From Methylomagnum ishizawai (lineage in GTDB: Bacteria > Pseudomonadota > Gammaproteobacteria > Methylococcales > Methylococcaceae): 64,000 nt of DNA. The notes under the pieces were generated by a model. It did not search any database, was not told the origin of the DNA, and worked only from the letters and a program-made list of their open reading frames with translations. The position numbers were made by a program, and so were the translations under genes. Below are positions 16,859 through 26,863 of this stretch, piece by piece; within the stretch, counting starts at the first letter, position 1; each line of letters opens with the position of its first letter. Location: the NCBI RefSeq assembly GCF_019670005.1, contig NZ_AP019783.1, positions 2,878,150 to 2,942,149 on the forward strand. The letters run 5' to 3'.

Positions 16859-19800
16859 ATGCTCTCCGCCATCGTCCGCTTTTCCGTGCATCGGCGCGGG
16901 CTGGTGCTGGCCCTGGCCCTGGTGTTGCTGGCCTATGGCGGCTTCGTCCTCAGCCGGGCCGGGCTGGATATCTTCCCGGAATTCTCCGCCCCCCGCGTGG
17001 TGGTCCAGACCGAAGCCCCCGGACTCACCGCCGAGCAAACCGAAACCCTGGTCACCCAGCGTATCGAAAAGCATCTGGCCGGACTGATCGGCCTCGAAAC
17101 CCTCCGCTCCGAATCCATCCAGGGCTTGTCCGTGGTCACGGCCATCTTCCAAGATGGCAGCGATATCTACCGCGACCGGCAATTGGTGGGCGAACGCCTC
17201 GCCGCCCTGGCCGGGGAATTGCCCAGCGGCACGGGACCGCCGGTGGCCGTGCCGTTGTCGTCGTCTTCGGCCACGGTGCTGACCCTCGGACTCAAATCCA
17301 AAACCCACAGCCTGATGGAATTGCGCGACCTGGTGGATTGGACCCTGGCCCCCAGGCTGCTGGCGGTGCCGGGCGTGGCCGATGTCAATGTGTTCGGTGG
17401 CGAAGTCCGCCAATTGCAAATCCAACCCGACCCGGATCGTTTGCGCCGCTTCGGCCTCGGCATCGAGGACGTGGCGAACGCGGCGCGGCAGGCCACCGGC
17501 ATGCCCGGCGCGGGCTTCGTCGAGAACGGCAACCAGCGCATCGCCCTGGCCGTGACCGGATTGCCCAGCGACGCCACCGCGCTCGGGCAGGTGGTCTTGG
17601 CCCGCAAGGACGGCGGCAACGTGACCCTGGCCGATATCGCCACCGTCAAAACCGCCGCCAAGCCGCCCATCGGTGCCGCCGCCATCGACGGCGAACCCGC
17701 CATCGTCCTCATGGTCATCGGCCAATACGGGGCCAACACCCTGAGCGTGTCGCGGGGCGTAGAGAACATCTTGGCGGCTGTCGCCCCGCTGTTCGCCCGG
17801 CAAGGGATCGATTTCCGCCCCCGGCTGTTCCGGCCGGCGGATTACATCGAACGTTCTTTGAGCAACCTGTCCGGGCATCTGCTGATCGGCGGGGCGCTGG
17901 TGGTCCTGGTGTTGTACGCCTTCTTGTTCGATGCCCGCACCGCCTTCATTTCCGCCGTGGCGATCCCGCTGTCGCTGCTCGCCGCCGTGGTGTTGCTGCT
18001 GGCCCTGGGCGTGAACCTCAACATCATGGTCTTGGGCGGGCTGGCCATCGCCCTGGGCGAGGTGGTGGACGACGCCATCATCGACACCGAGAACATCTTC
18101 CGCCGCCTGCGGGAAAACCGCCTGCGCGACCCGCCCAAACCCGCCTTCCGGGTGGTCTACGCCGCGTCGATGGAAGTGCGGGGCTCGGTGGTCTACGCCA
18201 GTTTCATCGTGGCCTTGGTGTTCCTGCCGCTGCTGGGCTTGGGCGGGGTGGCGGGGCGGCTGTTCGCGCCCCTGGGCTATGCCTATATCCTCGCCATCTT
18301 GATGTCGCTGTTGACGGCGCTCACGGTGACGCCCGCGCTGTGCTATTCCCTGTTGGAACACCGCGCCGGGGGCGGCACCCCGCCCCTGATCCGCTGGCTA
18401 CAACCGCGCTATGGCGCTTTGCTCGGCGGGGTGGCGCGGCATCCGGCTCGGGCGATGTGGGGGGGCTTGGCGGTGTGCGGGCTGGCTTTGGCGCTGTCGC
18501 CGACGCTGGGCGGCGAATTCCTGCCCGAATTGCGGGAGGGGCATTACATCGTCCACACCGCCAGCCTGCCGGGCACTTCCCTGGCGGAATCGCTCCGCAT
18601 CGGCGGGCAACTGCGGCGGCGGTTCGCGGAACTGCCCGAAGTGGTGTCGGTCTCGCAATGGGCGGGCCGGGCCGAGCGCGGGGCCGATACCTATGGCAGC
18701 CATTACAGCGAATACGAAGTCCACCTGAAACCCCTGTCCGGCGGTGAGCAAGGCGCGGTGCTGGAGCGGCTGCGGCGGATATTGAAGCACTTCCCCGGCA
18801 TCCTGTTCGAGGCCAACACCTTCCTCGCCGAGCGGGTGGACGAGACCATTTCCGGCTATACCTCGCCCGTGGTGGTGAACCTATATGGCCACGACCTGGA
18901 CCCACTGGACGCAGCGGCCCGCCGCCTCGCCGCCTTGATCCGAACCTTGCCCGGAGCCACCGATGTGCAGGTGCGTTCACCGCCCGGCACGCCGCTCCTG
19001 CAAGTCCGCCTGGACCGGGAGAAGCTGGCCGCCCATGGCCTGCGTCCCTTGGACGCCGCCGACGCCGTGCGGACGGCCATGCAGGGCCGGACGGTCGGCA
19101 GCTATTACCTGGACAACCGGACCTACGACGTGAGCGTCATCCTGCCACCGGAGGCGCGGGAACGGGTCGAAAGCGTGGCGCGCATCCCCTTGCGCAACCC
19201 CGAGGGCCTGTGGGTGGAACTGGGACAGGTCGCCGATATCCAGCAAGTCGGCGGGCGCTACAACATCCTGCACCGGGGCGGGCAGCGGGTGCAGACCGTG
19301 ACCGCCCATGTCGAGGGGCGCGACGTGGTATCGTTCATGGAGGAATTGCGGGCGAAAGCCTTGGGCGAGTTGGAACTGCCGCCGGAGATTTACCCGGAAT
19401 TCACCGGGGCCGCCATCGAGCAGGCCCAGGCGCGGGACGAACTGGTGTTGCATGCGTTGTTGGCGGGCGTGGGCGTGTTGCTGCTGATCCAGGCCGCCCT
19501 CGGGAACTTGCGGCTGACGCTGCTGACCCTCGCCAACCTGCCGTTCTCGCTGGCGGGCGGGGTGGCGGCGGCACTTTGGACGGGCGGCACCTTGTCGGTG
19601 GGGTCGATGGTGGGTTTCGTGACCCTGTTCGGGATCACGGTGCGGAACGCCATCATGCTGATCTCGCATTACCGGCACTTGGTGGAGGTGGAAGGCCATC
19701 CCTGGAATACCGCCACCGCCATCCGGGGCGCGCAGGAACGCCTGCCCTCGATCCTGATGACGGCCCTGGTCACGGCCCTCGCCATGCTGCCCATCGCGGT

Positions 19801-19960
19801 GAACAGCGATAATCCGGGGCGCGAGATCATGGGGCCGATGGCGGCGGTGATTATCGGCGGGCTGGTGTCCTCGACGGTGTTGAATCTGGTGTTGTTGCCG
19901 GTGGTGTTGGCGCGGTTCGGGCGGTTCGGGGAGGCGGGGGATGGGCGGCGGCGCGTGTAG
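16859..19960 (+). CDS. RND-family efflux pump, CusA/CzcA-like
   Basis: 1033 residues with the standard RND plan: TM1 (about 12-32), a large periplasmic loop, TM2-6 (about 338-500), a second loop and TM7-12 (about 850-1020). TM4 reads GLAIALGEVVDDAIIDTEN; the acidic residues VVDD sit where the proton-relay Asp/Glu of the heavy-metal efflux (HME) group lie. It pumps substrates from the periplasm or membrane out of the cell using proton influx. Metal versus organic substrate cannot be decided: the Met-rich or His-rich loops of copper pumps are not evident. Encoded as a pair with the adaptor; no outer-membrane factor nearby. Confidence 0.88.
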   Translation: MLSAIVRFSVHRRGLVLALALVLLAYGGFVLSRAGLDIFPEFSAPRVVVQTEAPGLTAEQTETLVTQRIEKHLAGLIGLETLRSESIQGLSVVTAIFQDGSDIYRDRQLVGERLAALAGELPSGTGPPVAVPLSSSSATVLTLGLKSKTHSLMELRDLVDWTLAPRLLAVPGVADVNVFGGEVRQLQIQPDPDRLRRFGLGIEDVANAARQATGMPGAGFVENGNQRIALAVTGLPSDATALGQVVLARKDGGNVTLADIATVKTAAKPPIGAAAIDGEPAIVLMVIGQYGANTLSVSRGVENILAAVAPLFARQGIDFRPRLFRPADYIERSLSNLSGHLLIGGALVVLVLYAFLFDARTAFISAVAIPLSLLAAVVLLLALGVNLNIMVLGGLAIALGEVVDDAIIDTENIFRRLRENRLRDPPKPAFRVVYAASMEVRGSVVYASFIVALVFLPLLGLGGVAGRLFAPLGYAYILAILMSLLTALTVTPALCYSLLEHRAGGGTPPLIRWLQPRYGALLGGVARHPARAMWGGLAVCGLALALSPTLGGEFLPELREGHYIVHTASLPGTSLAESLRIGGQLRRRFAELPEVVSVSQWAGRAERGADTYGSHYSEYEVHLKPLSGGEQGAVLERLRRILKHFPGILFEANTFLAERVDETISGYTSPVVVNLYGHDLDPLDAAARRLAALIRTLPGATDVQVRSPPGTPLLQVRLDREKLAAHGLRPLDAADAVRTAMQGRTVGSYYLDNRTYDVSVILPPEARERVESVARIPLRNPEGLWVELGQVADIQQVGGRYNILHRGGQRVQTVTAHVEGRDVVSFMEELRAKALGELELPPEIYPEFTGAAIEQAQARDELVLHALLAGVGVLLLIQAALGNLRLTLLTLANLPFSLAGGVAAALWTGGTLSVGSMVGFVTLFGITVRNAIMLISHYRHLVEVEGHPWNTATAIRGAQERLPSILMTALVTALAMLPIAVNSDNPGREIMGPMAAVIIGGLVSSTVLNLVLLPVVLARFGRFGEAGDGRRRV

Positions 19961-20187
19961 AATGCGTCCGGGCGGAAATCGGGCGCGTGGTTTCCGACCG
20001 ATGACGCGCACCTCTGAATTCACCGATATGGAAAGCCCGACGTGAAAGGCAATGAGCTTATCAAGAGATAATAGCCTTCCATGCCATTGTTTGGTAAGGA
20101 CTTTTTCCGATCAATATCCACATCTGACGCAGCGCCGACAACTGGGTTTGTAACCCATGCCTAAATAACCATCCAAACCCATTCCTT

Positions 20188-22977
20188 ATGTCCACACCCA
20201 CCAGCCCCGCCCCCCACTACCTCATCGGCATCGACCTCGGCACCACCCACACCGTGGCCGCCTACGCGGAGCTGGCCCACGGCACGCCCGCCAAGCTCGA
20301 ACTCTTCCCCATCGAACAATCCATCAAGCCCGGACAAGTCGCCGCCCGCCCGCTCCTGCCCTCGGCCCGCTACCACGCCGCGCCCGCCGAACTGTCGGAC
20401 ACCGACACCGCCCTGCCCTGGCCCCCCACCGAAACCCCCGCCGACCACCGCCCCGTGGTCGGCGAACTGGCGCGGCTCCTGGGAGCCAAAAGCCGGGGCC
20501 GCCTCATCATGAGCGCCAAAAGCTGGCTATCCCACGCCGGAGCCGACCGCACCGCCGCCATCCTGCCCTGGGGCGCACCGGAAGACGTGGCCAAGATTTC
20601 CCCGGTGGACGCCAGCGCCAGCTATCTGCGCCATGTCCGCTCGGCCTGGAACTCCCGCCACCCCGAAGCCCCCTTGGAACGGCAAGACCTGGTCGTCACC
20701 GTCCCCGCCTCCTTCGACGAAGCCGCCCGCGCCCTGACCCTGGAAGCCGCCCGGCTCGCCGGTCTCCCCAAGCTGCGCCTGCTGGAAGAACCCCAGGCCG
20801 TCTGCTACGACTGGCTGTGGCAACACCGCAAGACCCTCAAAAAGGAACTCGACGGCGTGCGGCTGCTGCTGGTCTGCGACGTGGGCGGCGGCACCACCGA
20901 CCTGACCCTCATCAAGGTCGAACCGGGCGAGGACGAACCCAAGCTGACCCGTATCGCGGTCGGCAACCATCTCATGCTGGGCGGCGACAACATCGACCTG
21001 ACCCTCGCCCATCTCGCCGAACAACGGATGCTGGGCGGGGATAAACGCCTGTCCTCCGCCGAACTCTCGCAACTGGTCGAGCAATGCCGCCTCGCCAAGG
21101 AACGCCTCCTGGCCGACGACGCCCCGGACACCGCCACCGTCACCCTGCTCGGCGCGGGTTCCCGCCTGATCGGCGCGGCGCGTTCGGTCGAACTCGACCG
21201 CGACGAGGTCCACCGCCTGGTGTTGGACGGCTTTTTCCCCCGCGTGGGGCTGCACGAATATCCCGACCGCAAGCGCAGCGGCGTGGTGGAATTCGGCCTG
21301 CCCTACGCCGCCGACCCCGCCATCAGCAAGCACCTCGCCGCCTTCCTCAGCCAGCACCGGACCACGGCGGCGGAAGCCCTGGGTTCCGATAGCGCAACGC
21401 CGGTACCCGACGCCCTGCTACTGAATGGCGGCGTATTCCGCAGCCCGGTCATCGTGCGGCGCATCGTCGAGCAAATGGCCGCATGGGGCGGCACAGCGCC
21501 CAAAGTCCTACGCAACGAACGGCCCGACCAAGCTGTGGCCTATGGCGCGGTGGCCTATGGTTTGGCCCGGCGCGGCCACGCCATCCAGCGCATCGGCGGC
21601 GGCTCGGCCCGCAGTTATTTCCTGTTGGTGGATACGGGCGCGGACCAAGCCCAACGCGGCGTTTGCATCCTGCCGCGTGGCACCGAAGAAGGCCGCGAAG
21701 TGGTGTTGGCCGAGCGCACGTTCTCGTTAAGGCTGGGCCAGCCGGTGCGGTTCCATCTGGCCTCGTCCGCCGGGGATATGCGCTATCAGCCGGGCGAATT
21801 GGCCGAGATCGACGAGGAACGCTTCCAGAACCTCCCGCCGCTGGCCGTGGCCTTCGACCGCGACAGCGCTTTAGGTAACAAGGAACAAGCCGTCCGCATC
21901 GCCGCCGCGCTGACCGAAATCGGCACCCTCGACCTGCAATGCGTGGCGGTGGACGACCCCGAACGGCGCTGGAACATCGAATTCCAACTGCGCCGGGGCG
22001 CGGCCCAGCCGGTGCTGGAAGCCCGCCGCCATCCGCGCTTGGACGAGGCCTTGGAAAAAATCCGGCTGGTGTTCGGCAAGAGGACCAAGACCGCCGATCC
22101 CAAGGCCATCAAGGGCTTGCGCGGCGAACTGGAAAAAAGTCTGGGCGGTCGCGGCGATTGGGAGACGCCTTTATTGCGGGAATTGTTCGGCGCCCTGCTG
22201 GAAGGTTTGCCGCACCGCCGCCGCAGCGCCGACCACGAGCGGGTCTGGCTCAGCCTGGTGGGCTATTGCCTGCGGCCCGGCTTCGGCTACCCGCTGGACG
22301 ATTGGCGGGTGGAGCAGGTGTTCGCCGTCTACGGGCAGGGCTTGCAGTTCGTCAACGAGCCGCAGAACTGGGCCGAATGGTGGACCCTGTGGCGTCGCAT
22401 CGCCGGCGGCCTGGACGAAACGGCGCAGACCACGGTATTCCACGACCTGGCCGAGATCATCAACCCGGACACCGCCAAGCGCGGCAACAACGCCACCCTG
22501 GCGAAGAAGCGCGGCTACGAGGACATGGTGCGGCTGGCGGCGGTGTTGGAACGCCTGCCCGCCGCCAACAAAGCCGAACTCGGCGGTTGGCTGCTGCACC
22601 GGCTGGAAAAATCCAGCGAACCCATGGAAAGCTGGTGGGCCTTGGGCCGCATCGGTGCCCGCGTGCCCTTCCACGGCAGCGCCCACAACGTGGTGCCGGT
22701 GGCGACGGTGGAACATTGGCTCGCGGCGACCATGGGCCGCGATTTCAGGAAGGAACCGCATCCCGGCTTCGCCGCGGCGCTCTTGGGCCGGATGAGCGGC
22801 GACCGCGAACGCGACCTGGACCCCGCCGTCCGGCAACGGCTGATCGACAAGCTCCGCGCCGCCAAGGCACCGGAATCCTGGATCGCGATGGTGTCCGAGG
22901 TGAAGGAATTGACCGAGGCCGACGAGCAGCGGATTTTCGGCGAGGCCTTGCCACCCGGTTTGAAGCTGATCGGCTAG
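20188..22977 (+). CDS. Hsp70-family protein with large C-terminal extension (DUF3731-like)
   Basis: 929 residues. The nucleotide-binding half shows IGIDLGTTHTVAAY (phosphate 1), VCDVGGGTTDLTLI (phosphate 2) and LLNGGVFRSPVI (adenosine), so ATP binding is likely. The C-terminal part (about 560-929) is not the DnaK substrate domain but a long helical region (RLVFGKRTKT, GFGYPLDDWRVEQV, NAEWW-like segments) that fits the DUF3731 extension of a group of bacterial Hsp70 relatives. Function is unknown; a chaperone or regulatory ATPase is plausible. It stands alone, with no DnaJ or GrpE partner adjacent, and no clear Shine-Dalgarno precedes the ATG. Confidence 0.83.
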   Translation: MSTPTSPAPHYLIGIDLGTTHTVAAYAELAHGTPAKLELFPIEQSIKPGQVAARPLLPSARYHAAPAELSDTDTALPWPPTETPADHRPVVGELARLLGAKSRGRLIMSAKSWLSHAGADRTAAILPWGAPEDVAKISPVDASASYLRHVRSAWNSRHPEAPLERQDLVVTVPASFDEAARALTLEAARLAGLPKLRLLEEPQAVCYDWLWQHRKTLKKELDGVRLLLVCDVGGGTTDLTLIKVEPGEDEPKLTRIAVGNHLMLGGDNIDLTLAHLAEQRMLGGDKRLSSAELSQLVEQCRLAKERLLADDAPDTATVTLLGAGSRLIGAARSVELDRDEVHRLVLDGFFPRVGLHEYPDRKRSGVVEFGLPYAADPAISKHLAAFLSQHRTTAAEALGSDSATPVPDALLLNGGVFRSPVIVRRIVEQMAAWGGTAPKVLRNERPDQAVAYGAVAYGLARRGHAIQRIGGGSARSYFLLVDTGADQAQRGVCILPRGTEEGREVVLAERTFSLRLGQPVRFHLASSAGDMRYQPGELAEIDEERFQNLPPLAVAFDRDSALGNKEQAVRIAAALTEIGTLDLQCVAVDDPERRWNIEFQLRRGAAQPVLEARRHPRLDEALEKIRLVFGKRTKTADPKAIKGLRGELEKSLGGRGDWETPLLRELFGALLEGLPHRRRSADHERVWLSLVGYCLRPGFGYPLDDWRVEQVFAVYGQGLQFVNEPQNWAEWWTLWRRIAGGLDETAQTTVFHDLAEIINPDTAKRGNNATLAKKRGYEDMVRLAAVLERLPAANKAELGGWLLHRLEKSSEPMESWWALGRIGARVPFHGSAHNVVPVATVEHWLAATMGRDFRKEPHPGFAAALLGRMSGDRERDLDPAVRQRLIDKLRAAKAPESWIAMVSEVKELTEADEQRIFGEALPPGLKLIG

Positions 22978-22985
22978 GCCCAGCC

Positions 22986-23060
22986 GTAGGGTGGGCATGT
23001 ACCCATGCCCGCCGCTTCCGGGCCATCCCGGTGGGCACGGAATACGTGCCCACCCTGCGG
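22986..23060. repeat. Composite intergenic palindrome (two hairpins)
   Basis: Two hairpins, GGGCATG-tacc-CATGCCC and GGGCACG-gaata-CGTGCCC, lie in tandem, and the outer arms (GTAGGGTGGGCA and TGCCCACCCTGCGG) also pair. This is the look of a short dispersed intergenic element of REP or MITE type. It sits just after the Hsp70-like gene. I found no second full copy in this window. Confidence 0.6.
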
Positions 23061-23075
23061 ACTCCGGTCGCCCAC

Positions 23076-23104
23076 AAAAAACGCCCGCGGTTTCCCGGCG
23101 GGCG
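23076..23104 (-). terminator. Rho-independent terminator of the amidohydrolase gene
   Basis: On the minus strand a stem CGCCCGC / GCGGGCG with loop CGGGAAACC is followed directly by six T residues, 22 bp after the stop of the minus-strand amidohydrolase gene. Confidence 0.85.
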
Positions 23105-23126
23105 TCGCGTTCCGGTCGGGGCCGGA

Positions 23127-24362
23127 TCACTTCTTGAAGTTGTTCACCACCACCGTGCCCCCGGAAATCACCAAATCCGGGTATTCCAGGATTTTGAAGC
23201 GTTCGAAGGCGTTGCCGCGCACGGCGATCATATCGGCGGGCGCGTCGGGCGTCAGGGTGCCCAGCTTGGCAATCCCGAGGTTCTCGCCGGCCCTGGAGGT
23301 CGCCGCCTTGAACACGTTCAGCACGTCGGCGAAGTCGATGCCATCGCCGCTGGTCAGGTGCAGCATGAGATGCATTTCCTCGCCGTTCGCCCCCCAGGGC
23401 ACGTTGTCGTGGCCGATCTCGGAGCCATAGATGTAGCGGTCGTACAATCCATGTTCCTCCATGGCGTGGGTCAGGGTGTGGGCATTGGCGAAGATGCCCG
23501 CGCAGGAGGAGAGCGTGTCGAGGGTGGTCACGAACCGCATATCGGCATGGACGGCGTCGTGCAGGGTGGTTTCGTCGATGGCCGCGCAGGGGATATGGGC
23601 CAATTCATCGACCCCGCCATCGATGGCGGTCCTGAGTCCCGCCGCCTCGCCGACATGGGCCGCCACCCGCTTGCCGAGCCTATGGGCCTCGCTGGTGATC
23701 GCCCGCACGGTCGCCACGTCCAGCACCGGCCAGGGGGTCGCCGGGACGCCGCCGCCATGGTCGTTCATCCAGGGCGCTCCCGGCTCGCCGCCCGGTTCCA
23801 GCGCGATCTTGATGACCGCCGCGCCGCCCGCCACCAATTGCCGAACCACCGTCCGGGCCTGCTTGGTGGAAGCCACCTCGATACCGATCTTGTCCAGCCC
23901 GCCGGTCCCGCCGAAGATGTTCAGCGGATAGCCGCCCGGTGCCTGGATGATGGGACCGGCGCTGACCAGCCGGAGCGCGCCATCCCCGCCCTGCGGCGGC
24001 AACAGCGGCCCGCCCACGTCGCGCACGGTGGTGACGCCATGCTTCAGCACCACCAGCGGATCGACGTTTTGATAGGTCAGATGCGCGTGCGATTCGATGA
24101 TGCCGGGCAACAAGGTGGCATCGCCCAGTCTGATCCGCTTCGCGCACTGGGATTTGAGGCTATTGAAAGCGCCGACCTGGGCGACTTTCCCATCCTTCGT
24201 CAACACCGCCGTATCCATCAGCAAATCGTAGCCGTCGAACACCCGGTCGGCGGTCACGATCATGCAGCTTTCCGCCGCCACCGCCCCGCCGCCCAATCCC
24301 TGCCACAGCAGCGCCGCCGCCGCCCAACGCTTGAAACCACGCCCCCAATGCTTGGAACCCAT
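23127..24362 (-). CDS. Exported amidohydrolase-family metallohydrolase
   Basis: 411 residues with an N-terminal signal peptide (about 1-30, RWAAAALLWQGLGGGAVAAES). The metal-dependent amidohydrolase barrel is marked by the HxH motif in ESHAHLTYQ, the possible carbamylated lysine region VIKIALEPGG, a His in VAAHVGEAAG and another in ELAHIPCAA. The C-terminal beta-sandwich strand (LGTLTPDAPADMIAVRGN) is typical of imidazolonepropionase and prolidase-like members. It hydrolyses a C-N bond in a periplasmic substrate that cannot be named. Monocistronic, with a clear terminator. Confidence 0.85.
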   Translation of the reverse strand: MGSKHWGRGFKRWAAAALLWQGLGGGAVAAESCMIVTADRVFDGYDLLMDTAVLTKDGKVAQVGAFNSLKSQCAKRIRLGDATLLPGIIESHAHLTYQNVDPLVVLKHGVTTVRDVGGPLLPPQGGDGALRLVSAGPIIQAPGGYPLNIFGGTGGLDKIGIEVASTKQARTVVRQLVAGGAAVIKIALEPGGEPGAPWMNDHGGGVPATPWPVLDVATVRAITSEAHRLGKRVAAHVGEAAGLRTAIDGGVDELAHIPCAAIDETTLHDAVHADMRFVTTLDTLSSCAGIFANAHTLTHAMEEHGLYDRYIYGSEIGHDNVPWGANGEEMHLMLHLTSGDGIDFADVLNVFKAATSRAGENLGIAKLGTLTPDAPADMIAVRGNAFERFKILEYPDLVISGGTVVVNNFKK

Positions 24363-24648
24363 TGAATCCTCCTAAAACTCGTGTATTGATGTATCGACGA
24401 TGGAACGCTGGGCCGATCATGGGGACCGCCCGGCGGAACACGGGTCTAAGCACACGCCAAGCCAAACCCCGGAGGCCGGGATTCAACGGCCATCCGCCCC
24501 GTCCCGGCCTCCGATATAACGGATATCGCGGCAGGACATACGCCATAAGACACACCCCGGCGTTCCCCTGCCCAGCCCCCGGATTCAGCCGTCATTCAGC
24601 CAGTTCCGCCTAAGCTATGCCCCGTCCATCCACCCAAGGAGCAAGCCC

Positions 24649-25071
24649 ATGCGCGAACTCATCGTCCTGGCCACCCTCGCCGTCCTGGCCACGGCTCCCA
24701 CGGCCCATGCCGACGGCGAGGGTTGGCGCTGGGAACACGAGCCTCACCACCACCATCATCATCATCACCACCACCACGGCTGGGGCCGGGCCTACTACCC
24801 GCCACCGCCGGCTTACTATCCGCCGCCCCCGGTGGTCGTCGAACGCTATTACGCGCCCCCGCCACCCCGCGTCATCTACCGGGAAGTGCCGGTCTACCGC
24901 CAGCCCATGGCCTATCCGCGCCATCATGGGCGGGTCTCCGAAACCGTGCCCATGGTCGCGGGCGGCATCCTCGGCGGCGCCATCGGCAACCAAATGGGGC
25001 GTGGCGACCCGGTGGCGACCATCGGCGGCGCGGTCCTGGGGACGGTCATCGGCCATGAGGCCGCCGAGTGA
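24649..25071 (+). CDS. Secreted His/Tyr/Pro-rich protein with glycine-zipper domain
   Basis: 140 residues starting after AAGGAGC. A signal peptide (about 1-21, ending THAHA-like in PTAHA) leads to a run of 11 consecutive His residues within EPHH...HGWG, then Pro/Tyr repeats (YYPPPPAYYPPPP), and a C-terminal glycine-zipper hairpin (VAGGILGGAIGNQMG, GGAVLGTVIGHEAAE) as in Rick_17kDa/2TM glycine-zipper proteins. It probably inserts in or lies on the outer membrane; the His run could bind metal, which is an inference from composition only. Monocistronic, convergent with the glycosyltransferase gene. Confidence 0.8.
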   Translation: MRELIVLATLAVLATAPTAHADGEGWRWEHEPHHHHHHHHHHHGWGRAYYPPPPAYYPPPPVVVERYYAPPPPRVIYREVPVYRQPMAYPRHHGRVSETVPMVAGGILGGAIGNQMGRGDPVATIGGAVLGTVIGHEAAE

Positions 25072-25082
25072 GCGGGCCGGGG

Positions 25083-26690
25083 CTAGTCCGGACGGGGATG
25101 GGTAGGCGGATAAGGCATGGGATCGCACACCATGCCTTCCCGCGCCTGGAAACAGGATTGGAACAGGCCGGCAAAAAACCCCTCCCCTTTCTGCAAATAG
25201 CCCTGATACCAACCCATCCAATGGCTGCCGCCCACTTCTTGCTTACCTAGCGCCTCGGCGGCCAGGATCGCCTTGCCGCCATTGATGGTTTTCTTCCGCA
25301 AATGCTCGGCGGACCGGATTCGGAACTCCCGATAATGCCCGCCCAAACCATAACCGCTCAAATAAGCCACCGCCCCGCCCCCCGCCACGGAGAGACTATG
25401 GTTGCCCTGGGAGATGATATATTTAGGGTCGGCCCTGAGCGCCACCTTGGCGGATACCGGATTGACCGGGGTGCGATATCCCATCCAGTCGAACAATGGG
25501 GTCCCTTCCACCGCCGGCTCCCCCCGGACCGGCATATAGAAACTCTTGGGGAAAACCACGGCATCGACCGCCTCGGGCACGCCGGCCAGCATGGCCTCCA
25601 AAGGCCGTTCCAGGCAGAGGAACTCATCGGCGTCCACCGGAAATACCCAGCGCAATTCCGGCCAGACCGCGCAGGCCAAGCGGAAGGCCCCGGTGGTGAA
25701 TTCCGATTGCAAATGCGCGACCACCGGGTCTTCGATGATAATCACCACCGCATCGGCGAACCGCTGTTTGAATGCCTCGACCGCCGCCCGGCTGCCATCG
25801 GTGGAGCCATTATCGATCAGCACGAATTTCCGAAATCCCAACGCATAATGCCAATCCAGGTTCAAGCCGATGATATCCTCTTCGTCCTTGATCATGGATA
25901 CCCAAGCGATATAGGGGATCGGTTCCGCCGTGAATAGAAGCTCGTGCTTCCGTTGCAAATCCCTGCCGCGCAAATCGACCTGTAGGGTGCGGTACCAATC
26001 CAGGCGGTTGGCGTCCTCCTGCTTGAGTATCAGGGGACTGGTGCCCAGTTCGTATCGGCGTTCCCGGTCGAAATAGGCATGGAGGGCCAACCCTTCGCGG
26101 ACGGCGATGGCAGGGGGCCAAGCCCATTCCTGGTAGAAAAAACCATGTTTTCCATTCCCGATCTTGGTCTTGCGCAAATCCTCGCGGAATATATCGGCAT
26201 CGGCCTTGCCCAAAAGATGGGCACCGACATAGAGATATACCGGCACCGGCTTATCGAGTTCTTCCGGGTCCATCGCCCAGCCGCAGATTTTACCGTCGAG
26301 GGAAATACCATCCAGCCGTCCCGCCAAGCGCCGATAGCGCAAATCGCGGGCATTGCCCAGCAAGGCATCGATAGCGGCCTGATCCAAGCAAGCCGGGCTA
26401 TTTTCCAACTCGCGGGTTCCTTGTTCATCGAAATAGGCATGGACCTTATCGCCGGGCCGCCACTGGGCCAATACTTTAAGCGGGGGAATCCAGCCAAAAC
26501 CCAGGGCTTGCCGGGACCGGCCAGCGCTTTCTATATCGGGCCGGGGATGGACCGCCGAAACGCTTGCCAGCAAGCGTTGCCCGGCGTAGAGATAGATCGT
26601 CTTTTGTGCCTTGGCATCCCCAGAGCCCTCCACCCAACCATAAATCACCCCTTGGGAATGTATCCCCTCGAATACCCCTTTTTCCAACAC
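25083..26690 (-). CDS. Glycosyltransferase family 2-like protein with two N-terminal beta-repeat modules
   Basis: 535 residues. Two N-terminal modules (about 5-85 and 105-190) each share a pattern ending in a GWxxD or GFxW-type motif and an Arg/Asp-Leu...HGF segment (KICGWAMDPEELD, NGKHGFFYQEW). A GT-A domain follows: SMIKDEEDIIGLNLDWH, LIDNGSTDGSR (nucleotide-sugar Asp) and the metal-binding VDADEFLCL. It should transfer a sugar from an activated donor to a surface polysaccharide, glycan or lipid. No membrane helices are seen. No other polysaccharide gene is nearby, so the acceptor is unknown. Confidence 0.78.
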   Translation of the reverse strand: MLEKGVFEGIHSQGVIYGWVEGSGDAKAQKTIYLYAGQRLLASVSAVHPRPDIESAGRSRQALGFGWIPPLKVLAQWRPGDKVHAYFDEQGTRELENSPACLDQAAIDALLGNARDLRYRRLAGRLDGISLDGKICGWAMDPEELDKPVPVYLYVGAHLLGKADADIFREDLRKTKIGNGKHGFFYQEWAWPPAIAVREGLALHAYFDRERRYELGTSPLILKQEDANRLDWYRTLQVDLRGRDLQRKHELLFTAEPIPYIAWVSMIKDEEDIIGLNLDWHYALGFRKFVLIDNGSTDGSRAAVEAFKQRFADAVVIIIEDPVVAHLQSEFTTGAFRLACAVWPELRWVFPVDADEFLCLERPLEAMLAGVPEAVDAVVFPKSFYMPVRGEPAVEGTPLFDWMGYRTPVNPVSAKVALRADPKYIISQGNHSLSVAGGGAVAYLSGYGLGGHYREFRIRSAEHLRKKTINGGKAILAAEALGKQEVGGSHWMGWYQGYLQKGEGFFAGLFQSCFQAREGMVCDPMPYPPTHPRPD

Positions 26691-26863
26691 AACCCCCTAT
26701 TATGGTGACGATTATACAACCGGCCAGCGATAGGCCCACCGACTACTTCATCGAAGCCTGGGCCAAACCTCCGCCGCCGGGTTTTCATTTATAACAACAG
26801 CCGGGATAATCTATCATATCCCGGCCCACCGGGTTTTTCCTTCCCCATTGCCGACCACCGCCC

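Noticed and set aside
16607-18361. 584-codon minus-strand open frame inside the RND pump gene
   Set aside because: Gln/His/Gly-rich shadow translation; the plus strand shows a complete RND protein.
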